This document shows positions 37,854 through 52,000 of a stretch of 60,000 nucleotides of DNA, in pieces. Under the pieces are notes generated by a model. It worked only from the letters and a program-made list of their open reading frames with translations, was not told the origin of the DNA and searched no databases. The DNA lies in contig NC_064034.1 in the NCBI RefSeq assembly GCF_932526225.1, positions 16,320,887-16,380,886 of the forward strand, in the 5' to 3' direction. The translations under genes were made by a program, and so were the position numbers. The stretch is from Nematostella vectensis (lineage: Eukaryota; Cnidaria; Anthozoa; Actiniaria; Edwardsiidae). How positions within the stretch are numbered: the stretch's first letter is position 1; every line of letters starts with the position of its first letter.

Positions 37854-39716
37854 TTAAAGCTCATCTGTGGATCGCTCTAAGTATACGCGTCTCGTCGCCG
37901 TCGAAATTAGGCCAGATAGAAAAATCCACAAGTCAAAAAAGGTCAAGTCAAAAAGCCGCGCAATGTTTTTCAGAGCTTGCATTCTTCGATTTCAGATTGC
38001 GCTTTGTGCATTGTTTTTTCGATAATGCTGTGCTTAATCAGACACCCACAAAGTAGTCAAAGTGTTTTTGTTTTAAACTGCAACAGTATTTAATTATTAT
38101 TGGGTGTGTATTCGTAGATGAGACATTGATGTTGAGAGCTATCTGTATAACCGCTTTTTTCCCGTTGCAGCTCATTGTTTGTATTGTTTGCAAGGTGATA
38201 GTGCGTGTTTAGGTAAACCGGGGTCAACATCCGGGAGTCCGTTAAACACGGAAGCCCTCTTCAGCAACCCGCCAATCAACTGATCTTAGTTATACTAGCC
38301 TGACTTATCTGGTTAATAAGTCTTAACCAATGTATTGATAACGTCTTAAATCCAGCACTGAAAGCGCCAAACATATTTATAGAGCTTGAAAGAAACATAT
38401 AAGAAATACTCGTGACCGCGAGAGGGTCTCGATTCACGCAAACATGAATGCCGTCCCGTTCGACCAGTGGAGAAACACATCCTGACAGTTCACGGGAAAC
38501 GATGACACAAATCTTGCGTGACATCACTCCATTTGAATTAGATAGATATATCGTAGACGATCTGTAGAGTTTACAAGTCGATACTTTCCGCACAGTTTAA
38601 GTCAAGAGCAAAGTAAATTCTAAGAGTTATTACCTTTAGTTGTATCGTCAAACCAATTTGTCGCCAGTAAGAGGATAATGTTGTGTGGTAAGTGATCCGC
38701 TATTTATTGATCAAGTTTCTTAAAAACTCGCTAAACTTGCCTCAGGGTGAAGTCAGTGAGATTACCTACCAACAGAACTCAGATGATTACGGAAAGTCCA
38801 TACCTCTTGGGTGTGTCAAAATAAAATGCGCCACTAAGAGATTCTTACTCTGTGCTTTGTGGGGAAAGACACGCAAGATACCCTCCTCGCTTCTTATTTG
38901 ATTAGTATGTAACTCTAGACCCGAGTTGTAAATGTAAGCTAACACCCTACCCTCCCAAGGACCAAGATCTTCGTGGGGAAATCCTCTAGTAGATTTGACG
39001 CCATCCGATTGGCTGGTAGTCGCATTGCTAACATTCATTGACGCGTATCGTGTTTCCGGTTCACTCTTGCTGCCTTCCACTCCTTGTAACTTGGGCTTTA
39101 CGCCAGTCCGTTTGGTCCTAAGTGTGAGGATTCTGCAACAATACCGGTGCAGTGGAGTCGAGGGAGGTAGCTAGGGCGTCCTGGAAGTGCTACTGGACTT
39201 GCTGGCGTAGAATTAGCTTGTTGGACTGGTTGTTTTGTGAGGGAACCCCGTCATATAGCAAGCCTTGTCTGGTCGATCGCTTAGGAAGTCTGACTTCAAT
39301 ATTGCAGCAAATCCTACATTATATTTTACCACTGTGTCCGTGAGTGAATTTTGAAAGGTTTGTTTTTCTGCCTACAACGACTCGACTGCTTATTTTGGGC
39401 TAAGGTTTGTCTATCTCGAAAACAAAGTGGTCTTTGTGGTGGTAAATGCTTATATACTGTGCCGGCTATGGGTAACAGACCCTAAGCTGAAATATCAATT
39501 CATCGGATAACTCTCTTCAATGAATTGCTTTCTCAGTTCGGTTTTGCATCCGTCACACAAGTCTTGTAACTTATAGTTTGCCTGATATTATTACAGATAA
39601 ACAGATAAAGCTCAACAGTGGAAATACCCAAAGGGAAAATTTGAGTTGTTTACGAATTAGAAACCCACACAAGACGATTCAGCCCGGCCATCCTCAGGTG
39701 TTTCACAACCTTCACC

Positions 39717-42700
39717 ATGGGACCCTTTCATATTTTGATCATCCCTGCTTGTCTTTTATTCGGTAAGTAAACCTGCTACGCTTTCTATGTTATTTTGTTG
39801 GTTATATGACTCCTTAATTTTTTCAACCTGTCCTCTGAGTGGAAATATTTTTTTCGTGCTTTGTTTACAAAATTCCAGGTATCACCGTTTATCGATCTTG
39901 AAACGCGAGTAAAAAATTCCTTGGATATTTTCTATTCCGTGGTTTTCCATCCCTAAATCAAACGTTCATCAATGACTCGAGAATACATAATTCTAACCAG
40001 ACAGTAGACAACTTAAGATAGATTACTAAACCCGATAATTATATAGTTGAACTTTTATCTGCGCTTGCTCTCAAATGACGTTTCGTCTTCTTGCTATTAC
40101 TGTCACTGTTTTCCTCCCGTGACCGCTCTAGTACTTCAACAAACACCGATATCTTATATCTTACGTTTGTAAAGCATGGGAAATCACGATTCTATGGATA
40201 AGGCCATAAGGAATGCCATATAATTCCTATAATAGCGCTGAAGTATGGTGAATATCACGTTATGCAATCTTGACCACATAAGGCGGCATATCATGTCTCC
40301 ATCTCGTTATTTTACACAAGTGAGTCTCGCTATATTTTAGAGACCTCCCGGCCTGATTCTGGCTCAAGTATATGTTTGTTTGTTTTTACGAAAAATGAAA
40401 AAAATGTTAGGGGAGCCGGAACTAAGTTGAAACTATTCACTAACCAATCAAATGGCACTATGTTTCGGGTTCCGGAATAAGCGGCTCCGGAATATAAAGT
40501 TGTAAAACAACTTGTGACTGATATTGAATTTCCCCATAACTTCTCATTAATGATTTGAGCAAGCTGACGCTCTATTCTCTGAATTGTGTTACTCAAGCAT
40601 AAAATATACTCAACAGTAACCCAGTACGCGCTGACGAATATGTCCAGGAGGATAAACAATTCGATATAATTTTTTTACATGAGTACTTTAGATTTAAACC
40701 GTCTAGCCTTGACAAGGTCTGATGTCATGCACTTAAACCCCAGAGAACCTGCAAAGATGTTACCCCAGATGATTGTTTTAGTACTCATCTAAGTGCACAG
40801 GTCGATAACTGTGTATGAAGCCCTAGGGAGGGAAAACACAGAAGTGCGCGCGTACATATGGGACCGCAAAGAAATCATGGAGGGTTGAGGGATTAGGTGA
40901 CAGCCAAAAACCCTTCCCAAAAATCTTCATGTTTATCAGGCCCTAGGGAGGGAAAACACAGAAGTGCGCGCGTACATATGGGACCGCAAAGAAATCATGG
41001 AGGGTTGAGGGATTAGGTGACAGCCAAAAACCCTTCCCAAAAAATCTTCATGTTTATCAGGCCCTAGGGAGGGAAAACACAGAAGTGCGCGCGTACATAT
41101 GGGACCGCAAAGAAATCATGGAGGGTTGAGGGATTAGGTGACAGCCCTACCCCGCAATGTCCAATGCTTCATGTTTCCGATTTTCAAGCTAGCTCACTAA
41201 CACTTCCAATGATCCATGTCTCCTTAGTTCCCTCAAGCGATGCTCAAGCTAGTGCCCAGTGCGCCAAGAGGAGCTGTTATCCAGCCACGGGAGATCTCCT
41301 TGTCGGTCGTGAGAATAAGATCTACGCGAGCTCTACATGCGGTCTCCGTGGTCCTGAGGAATACTGCGTGGTGTCGAACCTGCAAGATTATGGAGACTGT
41401 CACATCTGCGACTCCAGGCCGTATCAGACGAACCCACAGTTCAGTCACGTGCCGAAATACATGCTCTCGTCATTCGACGGGCGCAAAAAGGACGAATGGT
41501 GGCAGTCGGAAAACGGCAGGGAAAACGTGTATTTACAGGTGTGTAAAAGATATCTGCAGTTCCAGGATGTTTCTGAACTCACCGTCCCGGAAATTTGTCA
41601 AAATAAATTGTACGGAAAGCAATTTTATATCCGCATTGAAAACTACATCGAGAACCTGAAAGATTTTCAGAAGCACACATTGCCATCCTTACTCGAATAA
41701 GAAATAAATTAGTGATAAGCGTCGCCTTAGAGTAAACGCCGTTTTTTTCCGGTGCTTGTTTTTAAAATACTATTTTCTCCGTGTAACGCCCCTGGCTTTG
41801 GCTTCACTTTTACTTTTAATCATGTTTTCTTTTTGGAGAAAACAAAGTTTTTTTTGAAGCTGATTGGCATTGTCATTTTACACCTAAGCTATAATTGAAA
41901 TCTTTTTTCTCATGCAGCTTGATTTAGAGTCCGAATTCCACTTCACACATTTGATCATGAGGTTCCGTACTTTCCGGCCTGCGGGAATGGTGATTGAGCG
42001 GTCCTGGGACTATGGCAAGAAGTGGCAGATTTACCGATACTTCTCGGCCGACTGCGACAAGATTTTTCCGGGAATACCAAAAGGCGAACCCAAAGACATC
42101 GATGATGTCATCTGTACGAACAAATACTCAACTGTGGAACCCTCCACGAATGGCGAGGTTTGTGGTCTTTGAACACGCGATGACATCGAAAAATGTTTTC
42201 TATGATCAACGTAGTTAATTAAAACCCCTTACGTTTGCCACTTTCCTTGTGTGATTTAAGTTACATCGCGTGACCTTGTTTTCCTTTCCGTGATTTTAGT
42301 TTCATTGATTGTCTTAGTATGACTATAAATGACCACGCAATAACCCAACCCACGTTGAAAATGTTGCATCATTAAACGGCTTCAAGCCATGATCTAGAGG
42401 CGCTTGCCCCCCCCCCCCCCCCCCCATGATCCCTATGCATTCTATCTTCTGCATTTTCCCGTGTTAGCGATACATGAAGAACACCGCTCTTTTGGTTGCT
42501 ATCTTGCTGGATCTTGTGACTCCGACCATTGTTATTTTGTACATTAATATTTGTATGTCTTGCTCGGTATCCTTGATCAGAGCTCAATGACTTTGAAAAA
42601 AATATTTCTAAATCCTGCCGTTCCTTCTCACACTCATGTTTCTCAGTTCCCCCTAGCAACACATATTTACCCCTTAAATCCCCCAGGTCATCTTCCGAGC

Positions 42701-43093
42701 GCCGAAATCTCAAATCCCAATCAAAAATGCGTACAGCAGTAATGTTCAAAACCTGCTGAAGATCACCAACATCAAGATCAACTCCTCAGTTCCCCCTAGC
42801 AACACATATTTACCCCTTAAATCCCCCAGGTCATCTTCCGGGCGCTGAAATCTCAAATCCCGATCAAAAATGCGTACAGCAGTAAGGTCCAAAACCTGCT
42901 GAAGATCACCAACATCAGGATCAACTTTACGAAGCTGCACACGCTTGGTGATGACCTGCTTGACCCGAGACCCGAGATCAAGCGCAAATACTACTATGCC
43001 GTCTACGATCTGGTCATCCGAGGGAGCTGCTCTTGCTATGGTCATGCAGAGCAATGCCTTCCAGAACCTGGACAACCCACCACGCCAGGAATG
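39717..43093 (+). CDS. LAMB: Laminin beta exons 1-4: signal peptide and LN domain
   Basis: [15 protein letters not shown] (exon 1) plus VPSSDAQA gives a signal peptide, probably cleaved near DAQA. LN landmarks follow: [66 protein letters not shown], then [20 protein letters not shown] leading into LE1. LN domains polymerise laminin networks through calcium-dependent contacts. Exon 4 has a second, upstream copy of its acceptor and first part (42687). Confidence 0.92.
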
Positions 43094-46000
43094 GTGAGTT
43101 ATATAACCAACCATATAATCATCATCATCACCAGTCATCATCATTATTATTATTATCATAATTATTATCATTATTGTCATCATCATCATTGTCATAATTA
43201 TCATTATTATGGGCCGTCATTATCGGCACCATGATTATTCATCATTATTATAATAGTCATTTTTACATTTATTTTAAACATTTTCACATTGTAACACAAC
43301 AAACCTGCAAAATTTAGTAGATATTTTTTTAGAATTGTTTTTGCATTGTGCGCGCGCGCTGAATTACTCACGAGCGCGCGCTGTTTTTGAAACCTACAAC
43401 AAAACGATGTTTTCTTTTTTCGCATAAAATTCTCGACTTTAAATTATTCTTCGCTTCATTGTGGGTAGCATTGAAATATAAAACAATTTGCCAATATTTT
43501 GTGGTATTGTCGTCTCTGAATTTTAACGGATTTAAGGGAAATACGTTGTTTCAGATTTTCCCGCCAAAACTTGGAATTATTCACTCGATCTAATCTCCTT
43601 TCGCGCGGCCAGGAAAATTTTTGTTAAGTTTTTGTGTTTGTTGAATATTATCCCGGCACGCCTTTTCGACCGTGGAAGGGCAATACGAAGCGCCATACTA
43701 TGCCCCAGTCTTACCATGCCAGCATCCGAAATTCCCGCCCGCGTCCAGCAAGGCCTGGTAACTAGCATGACCCCCTGCGTTGACTATGAGGTCACGACAA
43801 GGTGTTGCGTGATACGCGGTGTCACGCTGGTCAATGTAACACAGCGTCCAACCGGAAGGCACTGCAAAGCGTCTGACCATGTTCTTGTTATTTGAATCCC
43901 GACGCAATATTTCACCGCAGTCTCCTGGTAGAAAATACTAGTAACTAACACTTTTCCAATTTTCGAAACTTCGCAGAGGTTATTAAAATGATCACTTCTA
44001 AGGGAAAGTTCATTTATTATCCCGAAGGGGGGGAGAGGGCGTGAGGGGGCCTCGAAAAATTTCCGAGGTCTAAAGGGAGGGGGGGTCGAAAGTGTGTGGA
44101 TTTAAGAAGGGGGGGCACTGATTCCTTTGGGTGTTGTCCCTTCTATATAATTCGACCAAGTGTCAAATCAGACTTCTTGCTTCAAAGAGTCTCGATTTGC
44201 GGCCAGTTATATGGCATGCACAATCCAGGAGTCAAGGATACGTTTCATCGATGCAATTTAAACCTGTATACAGCATTTTTTTCATGGTATCCGCTATATG
44301 CTTATGTTCCATATTTGAAATCATTAACAAAACGTTCTAATGCTACAAGCTGTCTTCCTCTATCTCTCTTTCTTTTCTTTTTCGTGCTGCGCTTTTCTCG
44401 CATGGAGAAGAACGAAAAGTCTTTTTACTTCTTCTGTGTCAAATATAGCATCACTGACATGGTCGTTGGCGTTCCCTCCTTTGCTCCTTCTTTCTTCGGG
44501 TTTTCTCGAGGGGCGGGGGGGGCACCGAAAATATTGGGGAGGCATATGGGGGGGCATGGAAATTTTTTTTTTTCATCTGAAAGGGGGACCTAATGTTTTC
44601 CTTACTTTTATCAAAATCCTCAACCCACCTCCCCTCCCCCCCCCCCTCGGGATAATAAACGAACTTTCCCTAACCGCTCGGTGAGTTTTTATTAAGAATT
44701 TCTCACAAAACCCCAAAACCACTAACTGTATGAGCTTTGGCTCCCTGTGGTAAAATCAGTGATACGATACCTGCGTTCAACGTCTCGCAGTTGATTCCTT
44801 GCCACCCGGTAGCGCACGCGCAACGATAGCCAGTATCGGATGTGTAGATTGGTTGGATAGGTTTTCCAGGCACTTCCAGACACAGGAGAAAATATCCCGC
44901 TCAGAACTAATTGCAATTGGTTCAACCTCCAAATAGGACTTCGGATATTTAACAAAATCCCCCAATCTGGAATATTCTTTTCTCTTGAAGTCTTCACTTG
45001 AAACTTCTGCGAATGTCATGAAGGACAAAAATCCCGAAGAAAAGCTTCATTTCTCAGATCGTTTAGAAAAAAAGCGAATATAAACTGCTACACTAATATG
45101 TCTATGTTCCACTGAAAGCCTTATTAACAAGCAAGGTGGAGCTAGTACATTCTGACTCTCTTATTTGCACCAATGATTATTAGTATAGCGCAATTACAAG
45201 CTACAAGACTTATTGTTCGCTTGTGTCCAGCCCCATTATTTATTGAAGAGTTGGAACGAGAAAAGTTGCCGCTCTTTTGTTATAAGAACATTTTATGAGA
45301 TCGTCCAGCCTTGAAATGCCGAGGCTCAGATAGCGGCAAAATATTATTTTGTTAGTGTGATGCGTTCTAAAATGCAAAATCAAATTGTGCTCATAATAAC
45401 AACATTAAAAATTATTGCTATCGTCATTTGTGAAATTCTCTTCCAAAACTTCATTGTGTGCAGCTCGTACACCAATAATGCTTTAAAAATAAGAACGACA
45501 CAGCCACAGCTAATTAGATCTTCTTATATAAAAAATAGCGTACATAATAAAATAATGTCCTGGTTCTGATTTTGGAACTAAATAAGTGAATTGAAGTGAA
45601 TTTGTAATTAAAGAAAGATGACTACTGAAATATTCAGTTTGAGTTATTGCTAGCAAGGATTTGAGTTTTATTCAAAGAAACTGCATTACCCTAAGCTGAA
45701 TTATCATCAAAATGTTTATACTGGGCTGTTTATTTTGTCTAATGCTTGTTAGTGTAGAAGATGACTTAACAAAACTAATAACGTGAGGTGATAAAGCCCA
45801 TTAATATTGGATACAAACCTTTGCGATGCATCAAAGCGGATGGGTTTTCAATCCACCCTGAAAATATTTTTTTCTATATTCGAAATCCTTTCACTGTTTC
45901 TTTCTTTATAATATACTATGTACAATGTAATTATATGGCTTATAGATAAAAAAGATGAAATAGTTACACTTTAAATTTTTGTTTCAGACCATTAAAATTG

Positions 46001-49000
46001 ACATTAAAACCATCTACAGGTTTCTCTAAGCCTAGTTCCACCGACACCCCTTCGTCCGGAACTAAACGAGTTCAAACATTGACTCCTGATCCTTTTCCCA
46101 GGTTTACGGTCGCTGTAACTGTACCCATAACACCACGGGTAAGAACTGCGAGCGGTGTCAGGATGGATACTTCGACGTCCCATGGAGACCCGCTGATGCT
46201 GATAACCCAAATGAATGCCGAAGTAAGTCTAACCAATCACGGTAACCGAGATTTTGGGTAGAACCAAAGGTTGTTGTCGGAAGATGTTGCGATGTTTGCA
46301 AGCAATGTTATTTGATGTTGCTTGTGTTGGAAGATGTTGTGCTGTTTGCGCGCCATGCTTCTTGATGCTGCTTGTAGTTGGAAGATGTTGTGCTGTTTGC
46401 GCGCCATGTTGCTTGTAGTTGGAAGATGTTGTGCTGTTTGCGCGCCATGTTACTTGCGGTTGGAATATATTGTGCTGTTTGCGCGCCATGTTGCTTGCTG
46501 TTGGAAGATGTTGTGCTGTTTACGCGCTATGTTGCTTGTTGATGGAAGATGTTGTGCTGTTTGTATACCATATTGCAGGGTGGTGTTGATGGGATACAGC
46601 CTCGTCTCCAGGTTCTTTGTCAATCAATTCAAAATATCAGTAAATTCGAAATTTGATGCAGGCCGAAAAAGAAAAGTCACACACAAAAAAGGCTGAGTCA
46701 CAGGAACCCTCCATCCTCAATTTACCCACAATTCTTCTCATTTGTTGTCCAGAGTGCAACTGTAACGGTCACGCGGTCAAGTGTCGGTTTGATCCGGCCG
46801 TCTACCAAGCATCTGGGAACGTTAGTGGCGGCGTGTGTCAGGACTGCGAGCACAACACTGTGGGCAGGAACTGTGAGCGATGCAAACCGCTACATTACCA
46901 GGACCCATCGAAGAAGTTTAGCGACCCTGACGCTTGTATAGGTGGGTACTATTAAACTATCCCGAAAATAAATTGAATGGAATGAGAGGAAACCACCTTA
47001 TTACGGACCATTGCTACCATGGATAATATACTATAAAACGTTCCCAAGGACTTTTAAGTGATCTTCTGCTAATAACTTGTTGTAACCATGTATGTGTCAA
47101 ACAAGGGCATCATTAAACTTCTTTTGTTTTAAACAAATACAAACTAAACAGTTCATTGAAAGTTCCCCTCAAGCTCTCTTCTCAATTATATACTTATATA
47201 CGACCTATATTTTTCAAAGCGTCAAATGTCTCGAATCTTTTTGGCAAGACCTTTTGGTGACGTTGTTTCTTGCAGCGTGTAACTGTGACCCAACTGGCGG
47301 CGTCAATGGAGGAGAGTGTGAGGCCAAGAATGACCCTGCTGCCGGACTAGTAGCCGGACGCTGCATCTGTAAGAGGAACGTCGGTGGTGTCCGGTGTGAT
47401 CGCTGCAAGGCCGGCTTCTTTAACTTGACCACCGATAACCCGGACGGCTGCAAAGGTAAAACCTTGTTAATGATCACATGGTAACGTAGGGCAGGGTGAA
47501 ATCTTCGTCGGTCGTGTTATAGGAAAGGGATATTTTGAGACAGACGACAATGATAGATATCGATGAGAGTTAAAACCTGCGAATCTAGTCATAGGCCTCG
47601 GGAGCTCCAAACCACCCTGTTCTGCAATATTTTGCTTCTAGATAAATCAACAGAAATACGATGAACCCTACTCCGTATTTATGAAATACTTATTATAGGT
47701 TTATTGGTTATTCCAATTTTTTGTGTTGCAGCCTGCGGATGTAACCCTCTTGGTACTATAGGCGAGTGTAACCCGGACACTGGCCGGTGTACGTGCAAGC
47801 GATATGTCGAGGGCGAAGACTGCGACAGATGTGCGGTTAGTACTAAAGCCGCGTTTACTAAGACAACGGAAAGGATGTATAAGCAAACGCACCGTAGTTG
47901 TAGTAGCATGGGGTTGTTTATTGCCCCCCCTCCTCCTTCCCCCCCTTTGTCATATGACCCCTCCTTTTGAGAAAACAATACAGAGGGAAAAAATGATCTG
48001 TCACTATATTTGCTGATGCGGTGCCCATTTTTCTCCCCTTAACCGGACTCCTACAACCACGCTCATGTCTCCTAATAATATAAAAAAGGAAAAAACAATA
48101 TCTTTTAATCATAACTACGGTATGTCAACTAAGGAAGGGGTTAACTTTTTCCACAAAATGTAATTGCGTATGCGCTGATGTGTTGCTGTTGTTTTCAACA
48201 GAGCGAGTACTGGGGACTAAGCAGCACTCCCGCTGGATGTAGCAACTGTGCGTGTGACGTCGGCGGTTCCTATGACAACCAATGTGACAAACAGACTGGC
48301 CAATGTCGTTGCCGCAAGGGGATCACGGGAAGGCAGTGTGAGAGAGTGAAGACTGGGAACTACTACCCGCTCCCAGATCATTTGATTTACGAGTCGGAGG
48401 AGGCACGCGCAGTTGGGGTAAGAATGCTGAGTCGGCTTTTGGATGGGTAGGCTCTGGAGTACGCTTTACTGTAAAGTAAAAGATTAAAAGTTAAGATTAT
48501 TTCCACAGACACAGTCAATTGTTCTAAAAACTGTCGTTTTTCCAGCTCGCTCGGTCATTTCCTAATTAGGCATTACATACCATATTTGGGAGTCCGCTTT
48601 TTAGTCGCTCTAGAGCTTTGTTAGTCGGGAATTTCCACGTAAACCTGCAGGAATTCCTTTTTACTACGATTTTGCTGGCAGCCATCTTGGAAATAGAGCC
48701 TAGTCCCTAACGTTTTTGAATATCACAGGTTTCCCGCGCGCTGGCCTCTGGCTCTTTTATGCCATTTAGAAAAACGACAACCATTGATTAATATGCCTTA
48801 CGAATGGGGTACACAGAGCTTTAGCAGGCGTCGAAATATTGGGGAAGCGATACAGAAACTATTTGGGGAGCACGGACATGCCCCTACCCGTACCAGTTGT
48901 TATCGACTTAATCTGGCTCACTATAAAGTTTTCATCGCTTGTCACCCTAGCTTGTTGTTAGAATTTTGATCATCAGTTCTGGCTGTTCGCCAGGTCTCTG

Positions 49001-52000
49001 AGGTCGCGCGACAGGAGTATCCCAAAAATGGTGCAGCTACGTGGACTGGTGATGGACTGCTGGACGTGGCGGACGGAACTGCCGTGGTCTATTCGATCAC
49101 CAACATTCCGAATTCTGGGTTCTACACGCCGCTGCTTCGATATGAGACAAAGGTGATGTTAACAATAGCTCAAATGTGTTTTTTATTGACTCTGTGAGAG
49201 CGACCTGAAAAACGTCTGAAATAGTGGGATAAAGACAACTTTTGGACGTAAAAATTTACAAAATTAACGAATTCGCGGGCATTCATATATTATTCTTTTC
49301 ATTTGGTTGATTTTAAATTTCTGTTTTTAGGATGCCGGTCAGTGGCGCGCTGTTGTTCAAATCAGCAGACCCGATGGCAAACCGCTGACCACAGGCGCGT
49401 GCCGACGTCCATCAGGGCGTGACGAATACTATCGTAACGTGACCATCGCGCTGAACCCGTCACGCCGCTATGTCACGCTACCTGATGACGTGTGTCTCGA
49501 GAAAGGCGTCAGTTACGATATTCGTGTACGGTTTGTCCGGGATCCTGTTTCTAATACGCGTGACTCCATCTTCACGGATTCGGTAAGTACTAGGAAAGTG
49601 TAAGATATCTAGATATTTCCAAGGGTAGCATCTTTGAAATATGAGGTTTTTTTATTCATTAGATATCATTTGCAGTTTGTGTTGTCTTAAAGGGTGAAGT
49701 GACTGAGGTCTGTTTAATAGCAGAATCGCGCTTGATTATCATTCCCACAGGTGTTCCTATGATGAGGTCCCAATGAAGGAAAGCTGCTTGAATGAATGAA
49801 TCGTTTATTATTTACATTGGCAGTGTAGGAACTAAATAACAGTGGCGGTCAATTTACGAGACATAATTACATGTGACGAATTGTTCAAAGCGTTTAGTAT
49901 TTGGCACAATTCTCTGAGCCCTAGATGTTTATTGCGGGTATCTTTTCCAGATCGTACTGCTCCCCGTTCCTGGCTCAGTAGACATATTCCAGGGATCCGA
50001 GGGGGCAAAGCGCCAGGCTCAGTTTGACTTGTACCAGTGCCTGGACTATCACCTGGCCGCCAGTCAGCCCCGCCCCAAGCTTTCGGACGTCTGCAAGAAA
50101 CTCATCTTTTCCATGTCTTCAGTAATCTATGATGGTGCAGTAGGTATGTTAGAGACGTCTGCAAGAAACTCATCTTTTCCATGTCTTCATCTATCATGGT
50201 GTAGTTACCTTGAATCATCTATAACAATATTAACTGCGACAAAAAACAACATCGACGACGGCAACAACGTCGACGACAGAAGCAGTAACGGCAATAACAA
50301 CAACGTCGACCAAGACAACAACGATGACGAAACAATAACAACGACGACAAACAAAAACAAATACGACGGCAACAACAACGACGACAGTAACGGCAATAAC
50401 AATTACGACTGCCAAGACATTAACAACAACAACGACGACGAAAAAAAGACGACCATATGATTGCCTTCGATCGCACACCATCGCAGCTAATTTGATCGTA
50501 CGATCGCAGCCGGTTTCCATATGATCGCAAACGATCGCAGGGTGAGTTTTTAATATAATCGGACACGATCGCTTGGGATCATATGAAAACCCACCTACTT
50601 GGGGCAGGTATAGTAATCCTTCAAATTTTTTAATAATAATTAAATGGTCTAATCTAATTATAGCTTGAATGGTGGAGAACCCCGTTAATTTTTCGCTTTA
50701 GTCAAGATACGGCTTGATACCTAAGCATGGTCATCATCTTGACACGTCGTGATTTATAAAGACGTCCCTTTCTGAGTAGTGTTGCTGCGGACTCACTGGC
50801 ACATAACACCTTTTGTGCCTTTTATGTTGCAAAAGACGCGTTGCACCTTCCGACGAGAAACAGCACTTTAACTGCATATATAATGAATAAATACATCTGT
50901 ACAATCTATAATGCTTCTTATATATTCCAGCCTGCAACTGTGACCCTAAGGGTACCCAAAGGGACGCCAATGGTACGCTTGTCTGCGATCCTATTGGCGG
51001 ACAGTGCAAGTGCAAGTCGAATGTGATTGGCCAGAGGTGCGACCGCTGCGCGCCGGGATCGTTTGGATTCAGCAACAAAGGATGCTCAGGTAGGCCTCCG
51101 AATAAGGACCCAATCTGTGACAGCGTATTTATTACCTGCTGTTTGGTCTAGTACATTCTGTGGATTGCGTCTTCCAGTTCCTCTATTAACAAATGTTATT
51201 CCATTTCTATCGGATGACTGAGATGCTTTCAATCAAATATCGCTTAAAAAGCAAGCCCGTACCCGGCAACGGCCGAAAGTCCACTTTTGGCTCCTAATAG
51301 ACGTGCTATTTGTAGACAAAACTAAAAATTATAAGCTAGATCACTCTGGTATGTAGCCAAATCCGACAATAAACGTCCCGTGGAGATTCTACAAAGGCTA
51401 AAAAAATACCTTTTTGTTTTTTCAGAGGTGGTTAGATTTTTATCAGAGAACTCCCTCTCCCCCCCCCCCCCCCCCTTCTCCCGAAAAAATTAGGTCCACA
51501 TTTTCGTTTTTCGCACCCCCTCCCCCCCAAGAAAAATCCTGGGTACGAGCCTGAAAAGTGGTAGTGAACTCTGATAAATTGTCGACTTCTTTGGGGGAGT
51601 TTTTGGTATATTGTATTCATTTCTCTGGTAGTTCACAACTACTTGGGTGTTTTACATGGTTGAAAAAGTATCACTATGCTGTTGATTTATTATTCCATAT
51701 TTTCTGAGTAGAACGTGTACTTTCAAATGTAAGCATTAGTAACAACAGAGCGGCTGATCGCCATTCTTAAAGGGAAAAAACACTTAATATCTTACGGATA
51801 TCCAAAAAAATAAAAAAGCAAAACCCAAGTTTGAAGAAGCGAACCTTAGCTAAAATAACAAGCTAGTCCCTTAAAAAAACCTATTGTAAAAAAATTAATC
51901 AAGAAATAAGAAAGAGAAAAAACTGTATCAAATGGTCAATCCCTGAGCCCACTTTGTGACTTATATATCAGAGCTCAGTTGAGGATTGATATTTTGAATC

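Larger units (their letters stand above)
34783..39716. other. Intergenic region between KDM7 and laminin beta
   Basis: KDM7 3' UTR followed by the unknown 5' UTR and promoter of laminin. AATAAA motifs lie near 36099, 36709 and 36823, none provable as the poly(A) signal. A C tract lies at about 35147-35168. A 105-residue minus-strand open frame at 38276-38593 has no recognisable domain and is not annotated. No RNA gene seen. Confidence 0.5.

Noticed and set aside
38276-38593. 105-residue minus-strand open frame
   Set aside because: No recognisable domain, no clear splice sites; could be repeat-derived.
40330-40659. 109-residue minus-strand open frame in laminin intron 1
   Set aside because: Overlaps a fold-back element; no domain recognised.
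44096-44684. 165- and 114-residue open frames
   Set aside because: They lie inside the non-autonomous Harbinger-like element, have no transposase motifs and run through homopolymer tracts.
50029-50460. Asn/Asp-rich 143-residue open frame
   Set aside because: It begins in laminin exon 12 in another frame and continues through a simple AAC/GAC repeat.
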